Notes under the pieces: model-generated
Database searches by the model: none
What the model was told of the DNA's origin: nothing
What the model saw: the letters and a program-made list of their open reading frames with translations, nothing else
Shown here: piece after piece, positions 16,156 through 25,426 of the stretch
Position numbering within the stretch: the first letter of the stretch is position 1
How the letters are laid out: each line of letters begins with the position of its first letter
DNA from: JBBIQS01 sp037442205
GTDB taxonomy: Bacteria > Myxococcota > Myxococcia > Myxococcales > UBA5297
Reading direction: 5' to 3'
Assembly: GCA_037442205.1 (NCBI GenBank)
Contig: JBBIQS010000084.1
Coordinates: 1 to 35,229 of the forward strand
Length of the DNA stretch: 35,229 nt
Position numbers and translations under genes: made by a program

Positions 16156-16995
16156 ATGTCAGCGACGGAAACGGTGATCATCGACGGGGTGAAGCTGCGG
16201 CTGTCGCACCCCGACGTCCTGGACATCCGCTGGGTGGGCCAGGACGAGGTGATGGACCAGCTGCTGGCGGCCTGGCTGGTGCTCGACGAGAAGGACCTGC
16301 CGCTCAACCCGCGGATCATCGGCAAGCCCGGCGTCGGCAAGACCACCCTGGCCTACGCCGCCGCCAAGAAGCTGGGCCGCGACGTCTACATCTTCCAGGC
16401 CACCATGGACACCCGGCCCGAGGACCTGCTGGTGACTCCGGTGGTCGGCGCCGGCGGCGGAATCGAGTACACCGCCAGCCCGCTGGTCACCGCGATGATC
16501 CGCGGCGCGGTGTGCATCCTCGACGAGGGCAACCGCATGAGCGAAAAGTCCTGGGCCTCGCTCGCCCCGCTGCTCGACAACCGGCGCTACGTCGAGTCGA
16601 TCGTCGCCGGGGTCAAGGTCAAGGCCAGCCCCGACTTCCGCATCTGCGCCACCATGAACGACGACGCCTCGACCTTCGAGATCCCCGAGTACGTCCACTC
16701 GCGGCTGATGCCCCAGATCTTCCTCGACTTTCCGGACGCCGAGGACGAGCTGCACATCCTCAAGGAGAACCTGCCCTTCGTCGACGAGCAGGTGCTGGTC
16801 TACGTGGTGAACTTTCTCCAGCGGGCGCACGAGTCGGACGCGCCGTTCACCGTGCGCGACGGGGTGAACATCGCCCGCTATGCCGCCAAGACGGTGCGCG
16901 CCGGCACGCTGAAGACCACGCCCGCCCTGCAGCGGGCGATCGAGATGACGCTGGGCAAGGACGCCCTGCGCTACGACGGCAAGCAGGAGTTGTAG
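16156..16995 (+). CDS. MoxR-type AAA+ ATPase
   Basis: A 279-residue AAA+ ATPase. Walker A is GKPGVGKTT (Lys62), Walker B is VCILDEGN (Asp123-Glu124), sensor 1 lies in ICATMND, and an arginine region follows (SRLMPQI). Short length and the DEGNRMSEKSWASLAPLLD pattern place it in the MoxR/AAA_5 group, ring ATPases that remodel or assemble partner proteins, classically VWA-domain proteins. The ATG at 16156 is chosen over one at 16129 because GGAGG lies 7 nt before it. The next gene begins 9 nt after the stop, so the partner is very likely that TraB/TIKI-like protein. No VWA gene is in the window. Confidence 0.92.
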   Translation: MSATETVIIDGVKLRLSHPDVLDIRWVGQDEVMDQLLAAWLVLDEKDLPLNPRIIGKPGVGKTTLAYAAAKKLGRDVYIFQATMDTRPEDLLVTPVVGAGGGIEYTASPLVTAMIRGAVCILDEGNRMSEKSWASLAPLLDNRRYVESIVAGVKVKASPDFRICATMNDDASTFEIPEYVHSRLMPQIFLDFPDAEDELHILKENLPFVDEQVLVYVVNFLQRAHESDAPFTVRDGVNIARYAAKTVRAGTLKTTPALQRAIEMTLGKDALRYDGKQEL

Positions 16996-17004
16996 CCGGC
17001 GGCC

Positions 17005-18900
17005 ATGAAGAAGCCGCACCTCATCGAGGCCGGGCAGGTGCACATCCTGCCGGTGCTGCACGGGCAGCTCGAGCTGGCCCAGCTGGTGGTCGAGGCCTTT
17101 CGCCAGGTCGGGCCCAGGGCCATCGCGGTGGAGCTGCCGCGCTCGCTGGAGAAGTCGCTGCTGCAGGCTGTGGCGCGGCTGCCGCAGATCACCGGGGTGC
17201 GCTACCGCAACGCCCGGCAGGAGCCGGTCTACTTCCTGGTCGAGCCGGCCGATCCGCTCTACGAGGCGGCGCGCCTCGGGCTGGAGCACCAGCTGCCGGT
17301 CCACTGCGTCGATCTCGACCTCGACGACTATCCCGATCGCTACGAGCTGCTGCCGGACGCCTATGCGGTGAGCCGCATCGGGCACGAGCCCTACTACCTG
17401 GCCTATCGGGTTGGCGGCTCGGAGGAGGAGGCCAGCCCCGAGGACCTGCGGCGCGAAGCGGCGATGGCGGCGCGGCTGACCGCGCTGGCGGAGCAGACCG
17501 GGCCGATCCTTTTCGTGTGCGGCATGGCTCACGCCCGGCGCATCGCCGAGCAGATCGGGAAGTCCAGCGCCGAGCCGCTCGACCGCGCGCTGCGCTCGCA
17601 GGTGACGGTCTTCAACGTCCATCCGCTGGCCTGCCGCGAGGTGCTCTCGACCTGGGGCTACCTCGGGGTCCAGTACGAGCGGGCGCGCTCGCTCACCCTG
17701 GGCAAGAACGTCCCGGCCGAGCCGCGCAAGGTCGAGGAACCGCGGGTGATCAACCTCTTCGATCGCAAGTCGAAGAAGGTCGCCGGCAGCGCCCCGGCGC
17801 CCCATCACCTGCCCATCGACCGGCAGAAGGTGCTGTTGGCGCTCTTCCGCGAATCGGGCAAGCGCTACCACCTGACCACTGGCGAAGAGCTCAAGCCCTA
17901 CCACCTGCGCACGTACCTGAAATTCCTCCGCAACTGGGCGCTGCAGCAGGGGCGGCTGCAGCCGTCGATGTACCAGATCGCGGTCGGTTCCCGCGCCTGT
18001 GTGGATGACAACTTCGCCCACGAGCTGACGCAGCTGGCCACCGAGTGGCCCTGGCAGCGCGAGGAGGCGGAGATTCCCACCGAGCACGTCTCGCTCGAGG
18101 ATCTGCGGCTGAATTCGGAGCGCATCCGCTTCCGGCCGCGGCAGGTCAGCCGGCGGCTGCGCTCGATGGCCGGGCGGCCCAAGCTCGATCGCGACCAGTG
18201 GATGCAGGGTTTCGACAACCCCTCGCACTGCAGCTTCCCGCCCGAGGACATGGCGCTGGAGGGCTTCTCCAGCTACGTGCAGAAGAAGGCCCGCGGGGTG
18301 CTCTCCGAGGAGAACAAGCGGGTCGAGCCGTTCAGCACCTCGCTGCTGGACGGGATCGACATGCGCGAGACCATCCGCAACTGGCACCAGGGGCGGCTCT
18401 ACGTGCAGGAGCTGCGCAAGGGGCTGGGCGGGGTGGGCAGCGTGGTGGTGATCTTCGACGACGAGCGCGAGCGCTATCCCTGGGAGATGACCTGGCTCGG
18501 CGAGGTCGAGGAGGAGGGCGACATGGCGCTCTACTCCACCCATCCGCTGCAGCAGGTGGTGGGGCCGGGGATCTGCCGGGCGGAGTACGGCGGCTTCCTG
18601 CTCAGCTATCCGCCGGGGCGGATGAGCGACATCTGGACCGACGAGATGTACGAGGCGGCCCGAACCCGCGCCGAGCGGCTGCTGATGGCGGCCATCGAGT
18701 ACAGCGAGCAGAAGCTGGTGGCCTACGTCGCCAAGAAGCCGCCCAGGGCCGAGCTCAAGAGCTTCGCCGCCAGATTCGGCAGGAAGATCGTCTACCTGCC
18801 GGTGGGACAGTTCTCACCGGACACCTTGAAGAAGCTGCGCGTCTTCCACGTGCTGTTCGGGCACGACAAGCGGGCGATCGCCAAAGATTACATCTGGTGA
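17005..18900 (+). CDS. TraB/TIKI-superfamily-like protein, likely MoxR partner
   Basis: A 631-residue protein without signal peptide or membrane helix. The first about 190 residues fit the TraB/PrgY/TIKI (EreA/ChaN-like) fold. There are two GX2H motifs, Gly10-Gln-Val-His13 and Gly173-Met-Ala-His176, plus Glu43 in RAIAVELPRS, the pattern proposed to bind metal in that clan. An Asp-rich VDLDLDDYPDRYE lies between. The region from about residue 265 to the end (including SLLDGIDMRETIRNWHQG and VVVIFDDERERYPWEMTW) matches nothing I know. No DxSxS MIDAS is seen, so it is not an intact VWA protein. It follows the MoxR ATPase by 9 nt with a weak, distant AGGAG. Larger MoxR systems with a TraB/ChaN-like DUF5682 protein exist, but those also have VWA and SWIM proteins. 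Substrate unknown. Confidence 0.85.
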   Translation: MKKPHLIEAGQVHILPVLHGQLELAQLVVEAFRQVGPRAIAVELPRSLEKSLLQAVARLPQITGVRYRNARQEPVYFLVEPADPLYEAARLGLEHQLPVHCVDLDLDDYPDRYELLPDAYAVSRIGHEPYYLAYRVGGSEEEASPEDLRREAAMAARLTALAEQTGPILFVCGMAHARRIAEQIGKSSAEPLDRALRSQVTVFNVHPLACREVLSTWGYLGVQYERARSLTLGKNVPAEPRKVEEPRVINLFDRKSKKVAGSAPAPHHLPIDRQKVLLALFRESGKRYHLTTGEELKPYHLRTYLKFLRNWALQQGRLQPSMYQIAVGSRACVDDNFAHELTQLATEWPWQREEAEIPTEHVSLEDLRLNSERIRFRPRQVSRRLRSMAGRPKLDRDQWMQGFDNPSHCSFPPEDMALEGFSSYVQKKARGVLSEENKRVEPFSTSLLDGIDMRETIRNWHQGRLYVQELRKGLGGVGSVVVIFDDERERYPWEMTWLGEVEEEGDMALYSTHPLQQVVGPGICRAEYGGFLLSYPPGRMSDIWTDEMYEAARTRAERLLMAAIEYSEQKLVAYVAKKPPRAELKSFAARFGRKIVYLPVGQFSPDTLKKLRVFHVLFGHDKRAIAKDYIW

Positions 18901-18947
18901 GGGCGCGCTGAACTGGACGTCGCTCGGCTGTAGTAAGGATCGAGAAG

Positions 18948-19316
18948 ATGTACATCCACCCGATTCGCAACGACCGGGACCACGCGCGCGCACTCCGCGA
19001 GATCGAGAAACTGTGGGGGGCGCACGCCGGCTCCCCCGAGGCCGAGAAGCTCGAGGTCCTGGTGACGCTCGTCGATGCCTACGAGGCCAAGCACCACCCG
19101 ATCGAACCGCCCGATCCCATCGAGGCGATCCGCTTCCGGATGGAGCAAGAGGGGCTCACTCGCGCCGACCTCGAGAAGCTGATCGGAAGCCGCGCCCGCG
19201 TGTCGGAGGTCCTGAGCGGCCGCCGCCCACTCACCCTGGCCATGATTCGCCGGCTTCGAGACGCCCTCGGCATCTCGGCCGATGTCCTCATCGGGCGCGA
19301 GCCGGTGTCTACCTGA
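18948..19316 (+). CDS. HigA-like helix-turn-helix antitoxin/regulator, no toxin partner
   Basis: A 122-residue protein of the HigA type: an N-terminal helical part (LREIEKLWGAHAGSPEAEKL) and a C-terminal Cro/C1-type HTH (MEQEGLTRADLEKLIGSRARVSEVLSGRR). In type II toxin-antitoxin pairs this antitoxin sits next to HigB, an about 100-residue ribosome-dependent mRNA nuclease. Here the 47 nt upstream hold no gene and the downstream gene is convergent DUF190, so it is an orphan. AAGGATCGAGAAG gives a good ribosome-binding site. It lies 47 nt after the TraB/TIKI-like gene on the same strand and may be co-transcribed with it. Confidence 0.88.
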   Translation: MYIHPIRNDRDHARALREIEKLWGAHAGSPEAEKLEVLVTLVDAYEAKHHPIEPPDPIEAIRFRMEQEGLTRADLEKLIGSRARVSEVLSGRRPLTLAMIRRLRDALGISADVLIGREPVST

Positions 19317-19334
19317 CGCCTGACAGAAGTTGCG

Positions 19335-19378
19335 AGGGGCGACGGCCAGTAACCCGCTGGCCTACGCCGGCCGCCCCT
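19335..19378. terminator. Weak convergent terminator hairpin
   Basis: AGGGGCG (19335-19341) pairs with CGCCCCT (19372-19378) across a long loop that also holds GGCC repeats. It lies between the HigA-like gene and the convergent DUF190 gene and overlaps the last codons of the latter. No T-run is present. Confidence 0.3.
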
Positions 19379-19703
19379 TGTACTTGATCACCCGCACCTT
19401 CTCCAAAGTTACCAGCCCGCCGCTCACCATCTCGTCAAGGATCGGCAGCAGCCGCTGGATGTGCTCCTCGGTGTCGACCACCTCGAGCACCATCGGCAAG
19501 TCCTCGGAAAGCCTGAGGATATCGGTGGTGTGCAGGACGCTGCTGGCGCCGAAGCCGGCCACGGCGTGGAAGACGGTGGCCCCGGCGAAGCCCTCCTTGC
19601 GGATGCGCTCCAGCAGCGCCCGGTAGAGCGGCTGGTGCTTCCACTTGTCCGACTCGCCGATGAAGACCCGCGCCATCACCTGCTCGCCGTCGAGGACGCG
19701 CAT
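19362..19703 (-). CDS. DUF190 family protein
   Basis: A 113-residue protein of the DUF190 family, a small ferredoxin-like (PII-like) fold with no known activity. The family pattern is clear: ARVFIGESDKWKHQPLYRAL, then GFAGATVFHAVAGFGA and LPMVLEVVDTEE. DUF190 genes are frequently adjacent to crcB fluoride channels, as here, where crcB ends 18 nt before its ATG. A strong GGGAGGGG precedes the start at 19703. It may regulate or support the channel; that is inferred from gene association only. Confidence 0.92.
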   Translation of the reverse strand: MRVLDGEQVMARVFIGESDKWKHQPLYRALLERIRKEGFAGATVFHAVAGFGASSVLHTTDILRLSEDLPMVLEVVDTEEHIQRLLPILDEMVSGGLVTLEKVRVIKYKGRPA

Positions 19704-19721
19704 GTTCCCCTCCCGCTTGGT

Positions 19722-20119
19722 TCAGCCTCCGGAAATCGCCCGCGCCGCGAACAGCCCCAGCGCGCCCATCGCCAGGCAGCCGAAGATCGTCGCCGCCATG
19801 TTCAGCAGCCCTAACGCGATCGCCGACTCGCTGAAATACCTCAAGGTCTCGTAGTTGAACGACGAGTAGGTAGTGAACCCACCCATGATCCCGGTGGTCA
19901 GGAAGATGCGCAGCGTCGGCCCGACCGCCTCGGTGGTCAGGCTCAGCTGCATGATCAGCCCGATCAGGAACGAACCCGTCAGGTTCACCGCCAGCGTCCC
20001 CCAGGGGAAGCCGGCTCCCAGCGCCGAAAGGAGCCAGCCTCCAACCAGGTAGCGCGCCACACTGCCGATGGCCCCGCCGACACACACCAGCAGCAGCCGA
20101 ATGGCGCCCTCCGAGCCCA

Positions 20120-20120
<1 letters not shown>
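19722..20120 (-). CDS. crcB: CrcB/Fluc fluoride ion channel
   Basis: A 132-residue protein with four hydrophobic helices. Fluc channels are dual-topology dimers that let fluoride out of the cytoplasm. The motifs GGAIGSVARY, GTLAVNLTGSFLIG and GIMGGFTTYSSF (pore Phe/Thr region) are all present. Its ATG shares one base with the aspS stop codon (TGATG at 20122-20118), so translation should be coupled to aspS. DUF190 follows. No fluoride riboswitch is visible in front of aspS. Confidence 0.95.
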
Positions 20121-21925
<1,805 letters not shown>

Positions 21926-22135
21926 GGGAAAAAGCTCCTTGTCGCCCGGGTTTGCCCCCGTCGGGCGCGCGCCGGGACATTAAAGGGGCGGCAGGGGAGG
22001 GTCAATGGCGGCGCGGGCGTCGCCCGCAAGAGGCCCGCTCGACGCCGCCTGCCCCGGGGCTCTTTACAGGCCGGGGAGAGGTCGGCTACCCGTGTTCGCT
22101 GGCCCGAGCGACCAACGCCGGCAGGAGAATCCTCA

Positions 22136-23023
22136 ATGAAAACCCGCATCGCGCTGATCGGGCTCGCCGCCCTTCTGGCCGTCGGCTGTGCCCCGAGCAT
22201 CAAGCTCAAGGTGCTGGAGCCGGCTCCGGTGAACTTCGGCGCGGCCCGGCGCCTGTCGTTCGTCCAGGGAGAAGGGAATCGCAGCGCCCGGGACTGGATG
22301 CTGGCCGAGCTGGCCAGCCAGGTGCACAAGGCCGGCTACTTCACCTTCGCCGACCGGAGCGGGGAGGGATTCTCGGTCGCGATCGCCGGTCCGCAGGTGC
22401 AACTCTACGGCGGCCGGGCGCCCCAGGGCCCCGACGAGATCCTCCTGCGGGTGGACGTCCTCCAGTGGACCGCCTATCCCGAGCAGCGGACCGAGAACCA
22501 CACCGACGGAAAGGGCAACGCCTACACCACCACCGAGATGGTGCTCACCGGCCGAGTGGTGCTGGGGGCGACGGCCGTGAGCCCGCAGGGCGCGGCGATG
22601 CTGGCGCAGCAGCAGTACGTCGGCAGCCGCTCCAAGGCCGGGATGGGCGTCCGGGCGGAGGTGATGCTGGAGGAGGCCGGGCGGGCGGCGGTCGCCGAGC
22701 TGCTCCGCAGCATCACCCCGCGCACGGTGCAGAAGTCGCTGCGGCTGGATGAGGACGACGACGCCCAGAAGCCGATGCTCGAGCTGGCCAAGGCCGGGGA
22801 GATCGTCAAAGCCACCGAGCAGCTGCGCGCCTACCTCGCCAGCCATCCCGACAGCCCGGAGGCGAACTACAACCTCGGGGTCTTCCTGGATGTTCAGGGG
22901 CGGTTCGGCGAGGCCATCGACCTGTACACCAAGGCCGATGAGCTGGCGGCCAAGGACTACTACCTCAAGGCGAAGGCCGACTGCGAGAAGCGCCTGGCCG
23001 ACGTGCAGGCGCTGTCGCGGTAG
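22136..23023 (+). CDS. TPR-containing lipoprotein
   Basis: The 295-residue protein starts at an ATG at 22136 with AGGAG upstream; the signal peptide ends in a lipobox (LLAVGC, Cys18). The middle part is mixed alpha/beta (VNFGAARRLSFVQGEGN, IAGPQVQLYGG), and the last about 90 residues are helical with TPR-like repeats (EANYNLGVFLDVQGRFGEAI). TPR lipoproteins usually scaffold envelope complexes; no partner is evident. It is divergent from aspS across 210 nt, in which I see no clear promoter or motif. Confidence 0.8.
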   Translation: MKTRIALIGLAALLAVGCAPSIKLKVLEPAPVNFGAARRLSFVQGEGNRSARDWMLAELASQVHKAGYFTFADRSGEGFSVAIAGPQVQLYGGRAPQGPDEILLRVDVLQWTAYPEQRTENHTDGKGNAYTTTEMVLTGRVVLGATAVSPQGAAMLAQQQYVGSRSKAGMGVRAEVMLEEAGRAAVAELLRSITPRTVQKSLRLDEDDDAQKPMLELAKAGEIVKATEQLRAYLASHPDSPEANYNLGVFLDVQGRFGEAIDLYTKADELAAKDYYLKAKADCEKRLADVQALSR

Positions 23024-23101
23024 AGGGTGTTCCGAAAAACTTCTCGCCAATGCGCAGGCGCGGTGAGGAGCCCCGCGCGTCAGCAAGGGGCGGACGTCGT
23101 G

Positions 23102-23179
23102 CCCTGCGCAGCGACCGCTGGTACGCGGCGCCGATTCGCCATCGGCAAGTGCCAATCCGCATCCCTGCGCTGCGCAGGG
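23102..23179. repeat. Intergenic inverted repeats
   Basis: CCCTGCGCAGCG (23102-23113) is repeated inverted and perfect as CGCTGCGCAGGG (23168-23179). The right copy also forms its own 7-bp hairpin (CCCTGCG-CTG-CGCAGGG, 23163-23179), and GCCGAT/ATCGGC (23130-23146) lies between. The 188-nt gap 23024-23211 holds no gene that I can support. It lies between convergent genes and could be a terminator or a dispersed genomic repeat. Confidence 0.4.
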
Positions 23180-23211
23180 CCCAACGCCCACCCCTCCCTT
23201 ACGGTCGGGGC

Positions 23212-23586
23212 TCAGCCGCCGCCCTTGGCGCGGGCGGCGGTGGCTTCCTGGGGAGACTCGAGGGCGATCTCGCGGAAACGGTGCAGCTCGCGGGCGACCC
23301 AGGCCGCGAAGAGCGAGACCACGGTCAGGGCGATGGACAGCAGGCCGACCCGCCGCCAGGCCGAGGCCCGCAGCAGCGTCGCGCGGCGCTCGTCGAGCAG
23401 CTTCATCTCGTCCTCTTGGTGCCCGGCCGCCAGGGTCGAGCTGTAGGCGTCGCTGGCCTCCAGGCTGCGCCGCTCGAGGGTCGCCGCCTTCTGCTCGATC
23501 TCCCGGGAGTGGAAGTGGGAGTAGCCGGCGGAGGCCGCGAACAGCCCCGACGCCATCAAGAGGTAGCTGCTCAGACCAAGCCGCAT
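23212..23586 (-). CDS. Small membrane protein with two helices and a coiled coil
   Basis: A 124-residue protein starting at an ATG at 23586 behind GAGGGA. A first membrane helix (YLLMASGLFAASAGYSHF) is followed by about 50 charged helical residues (REIEQKAATLERRSLEAS ...), then a second membrane helix (VGLLSIALTVVSLFAAWVA) and a short basic tail. The layout resembles the extracytoplasmic helical part of signalling receptors but without any output domain. I do not recognise a family. Confidence 0.65.
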   Translation of the reverse strand: MRLGLSSYLLMASGLFAASAGYSHFHSREIEQKAATLERRSLEASDAYSSTLAAGHQEDEMKLLDERRATLLRASAWRRVGLLSIALTVVSLFAAWVARELHRFREIALESPQEATAARAKGGG

Positions 23587-23718
23587 CGCCGTCCCTCGTT
23601 TGCGGTTGCGCCGACCAACACTAGGTGCCCGCGGGCGCGCTTTCAACGCCGCGAATAATGCCTCGATGGGAGCCGGACGCAATATCTGCTACAGGTCCGT
23701 AGCGCGAAAGGTGCAACC

Positions 23719-24333
23719 GTGTCCAAGCCCTACAACCCCAAGGACTACTACTTCCACAAGGCCAAGAAGGAGGGCCTGCGGGCCCGGTCGGCATTCAAGA
23801 TCGAGGAGATCGCCGATCGCTTCCAGTTGCTGAAGCCCGGGCTGGCGGTGCTGGACCTGGGAGCGGCTCCCGGCGGCTGGCTGCAGGTGATGGCCGCGCG
23901 GATGGGCGGGCAGGGGACGGTGATCGGGGTGGACCTGGTGCCGATCGCCCCGATTCCCCGGGTGCGGACGGCGGTGCTCGACATCCGGGCGCCGGAGTTC
24001 GACCAGGAGCTGGCCAAGCTGCATCCCGGGCGCTTCGACCTGGTGACCAGCGACATGGCGCCCAAGACCACCGGCATCAAGCAGTCGGACGACACGCGCC
24101 AGCACGAGCTGGTGGAGCTGGCGATGTCGGTGGCGCTGAGAACGCTTGGGAAATCGGGCACTTTCGTGGCCAAGGTCTTCATGGGCATCGGCTTCGACGA
24201 GCTGATCCGCAACGCCAAGCGCTCCTTCCAGAAGGTGAAGGTGATCCGCCCCGAGGCGACCCGCGAGCGATCGATCGAGGTCTATATGGTGGCCACCGGG
24301 ATCCGGACGCCGCCGCCCGCGCCGGCGCGCTGA
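23719..24333 (+). CDS. rlmE: 23S rRNA (uridine-2'-O-)-methyltransferase RlmE/FtsJ
   Basis: A 204-residue SAM-dependent methyltransferase that 2'-O-methylates U2552 in the A-loop of 23S rRNA, a late step of 50S assembly. The SAM motif LDLGAAPGGW is intact, and the catalytic tetrad is placed at Lys27, Asp112 (SDMAPKTTG), Lys152 (FVAKVFMG) and Glu187 (RSIEVYMV). Its spacing matches the E. coli enzyme (38-124-164-199) within one residue. The start is the GTG at 23719, close to AAAGGTG. It is divergent from the small membrane protein. Confidence 0.96.
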   Translation: MSKPYNPKDYYFHKAKKEGLRARSAFKIEEIADRFQLLKPGLAVLDLGAAPGGWLQVMAARMGGQGTVIGVDLVPIAPIPRVRTAVLDIRAPEFDQELAKLHPGRFDLVTSDMAPKTTGIKQSDDTRQHELVELAMSVALRTLGKSGTFVAKVFMGIGFDELIRNAKRSFQKVKVIRPEATRERSIEVYMVATGIRTPPPAPAR

Positions 24334-24492
24334 GCCGGCTTCCCCGAGTTTCCGAGATCTCCGACCAATCCCTCGTCCCCAGCGCGGCGGCTGCACTGCC
24401 GCGTGACGCCGTGCAAAGCCGCGTTGCATCCGGAGCCTGTTTCGAACCGGTGGCACGGCTTGCATGTCTCAAGGGGACAAGGAGATCTCGCC

Positions 24493-25413
24493 ATGAACCC
24501 CAGCCATCGATCCCTCGCGCTGTTTTCGGTCATCGCCTTCCTCGGCTGCGAGGAGACGGCGGAAACCAACGCCGCCGCCGAGTCGGCACCGAAGGCGCGG
24601 CTTCTCTCGGGCATCTCGCCGGGCCTGAACAACGCCTTCGGATTGAACGAAGCGGTGCTGAACGCGCCCCCGCCGCAGGTGGTGGCGGAGGGCTGGGATG
24701 GCATCGGCAAGCTCTTCGGGCAGCCGCACGAGCAGGCTCCCGACGACGCGGCGATTCCGCTGGAGCACGGCAGCCTGGTGCCGAGCGAGCCGCAGGAGGC
24801 CGAAGAGGACAAGGACGACGCGCCGGTCTCCTACGCGGCGCTGACCCGGTTCATCGCCGAGCGCAAGGCGGCCGACAAGCAGATGCAACTGGTCGAGCTC
24901 AGCGACTCGGTGGAAGGGCTCAGCGAGAGCGAGCGCGTCGAGCTCCTGGGTTTTGACCCGCCGGAGGCAGAGAGCGACGAGGCCGAAAAGCCGGCGCTCG
25001 CGGACGAGTCCGAGGCGACAAGCTCAGAGTCGGCCGAGGCCGAGCCACCACCGGTCGACGAAGAGCTCGAACGCCAGCAAGTCCGCGAGCAGGAGGAGGC
25101 TCGGCGCGCCGGCCAGCTGTGGGCCGAGGTCTGCCAGCGGCGGATCTTCGACGACCCGCGCGAGCTGGACGCCGACCTGCACGCGCTGATGGGCTCGGAC
25201 CGCTCGATCGAGAGGAAGGCCGCTCGGCTGGCGCTGGCGCAGCGTGAGAAGGAGCGCGCCGAGGCGCTCGACGAGCTGCGCCAGCAGTACGGGGCGGCGA
25301 ACCTGGAGCTGATTCGCCGCCGGATGTCTGAGCTGCGGACCCTCTCCTGCAACGGGTCAGTCGAGGAGAGGGAGGGCTACTCGGTCACTCTAGGGAAGAT
25401 CGTCCGCCGCTGA
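24493..25413 (+). CDS. Glu/Ala-rich predicted lipoprotein
   Basis: The 306-residue protein is begun at an ATG at 24493, where AAGGAGATCTCGCC gives a textbook ribosome-binding site; the frame is open 30 codons further up but without a signal. A short signal ends in a lipobox (AFLGC). The rest is acidic, rich in Glu/Ala/Ser with a Pro-rich low-complexity middle, and the last about 100 residues are strongly helical and charged (RKAARLALAQREKERAEALD), suggesting a coiled coil. No family is recognised. Confidence 0.75.
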   Translation: MNPSHRSLALFSVIAFLGCEETAETNAAAESAPKARLLSGISPGLNNAFGLNEAVLNAPPPQVVAEGWDGIGKLFGQPHEQAPDDAAIPLEHGSLVPSEPQEAEEDKDDAPVSYAALTRFIAERKAADKQMQLVELSDSVEGLSESERVELLGFDPPEAESDEAEKPALADESEATSSESAEAEPPPVDEELERQQVREQEEARRAGQLWAEVCQRRIFDDPRELDADLHALMGSDRSIERKAARLALAQREKERAEALDELRQQYGAANLELIRRRMSELRTLSCNGSVEEREGYSVTLGKIVRR

Positions 25414-25426
25414 ACTGCCTGATTTC

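Noticed and set aside
16159..18543. 794-codon antisense open frame over the MoxR/TraB-like genes
   Set aside because: Composition (Leu/Gly/His/Arg-rich, no motifs) is that of a third-position shadow; the plus-strand genes have clear motifs.
17005..18900. VWA domain in the C-terminus (VVVIFDDERER as a MIDAS strand)
   Set aside because: The DxSxS and later Thr/Asp MIDAS residues are absent, so a VWA call is not supported.
21926..22135. Fluoride riboswitch upstream of aspS-crcB
   Set aside because: No sequence resembling the conserved fluoride aptamer was seen.
24451..24464. Sigma54-like site TGGCACGGCTTGCA before the Glu-rich lipoprotein gene
   Set aside because: Only 3 nt separate TGGCAC and TTGC; sigma54 promoters need 5, so the -24/-12 spacing is wrong.
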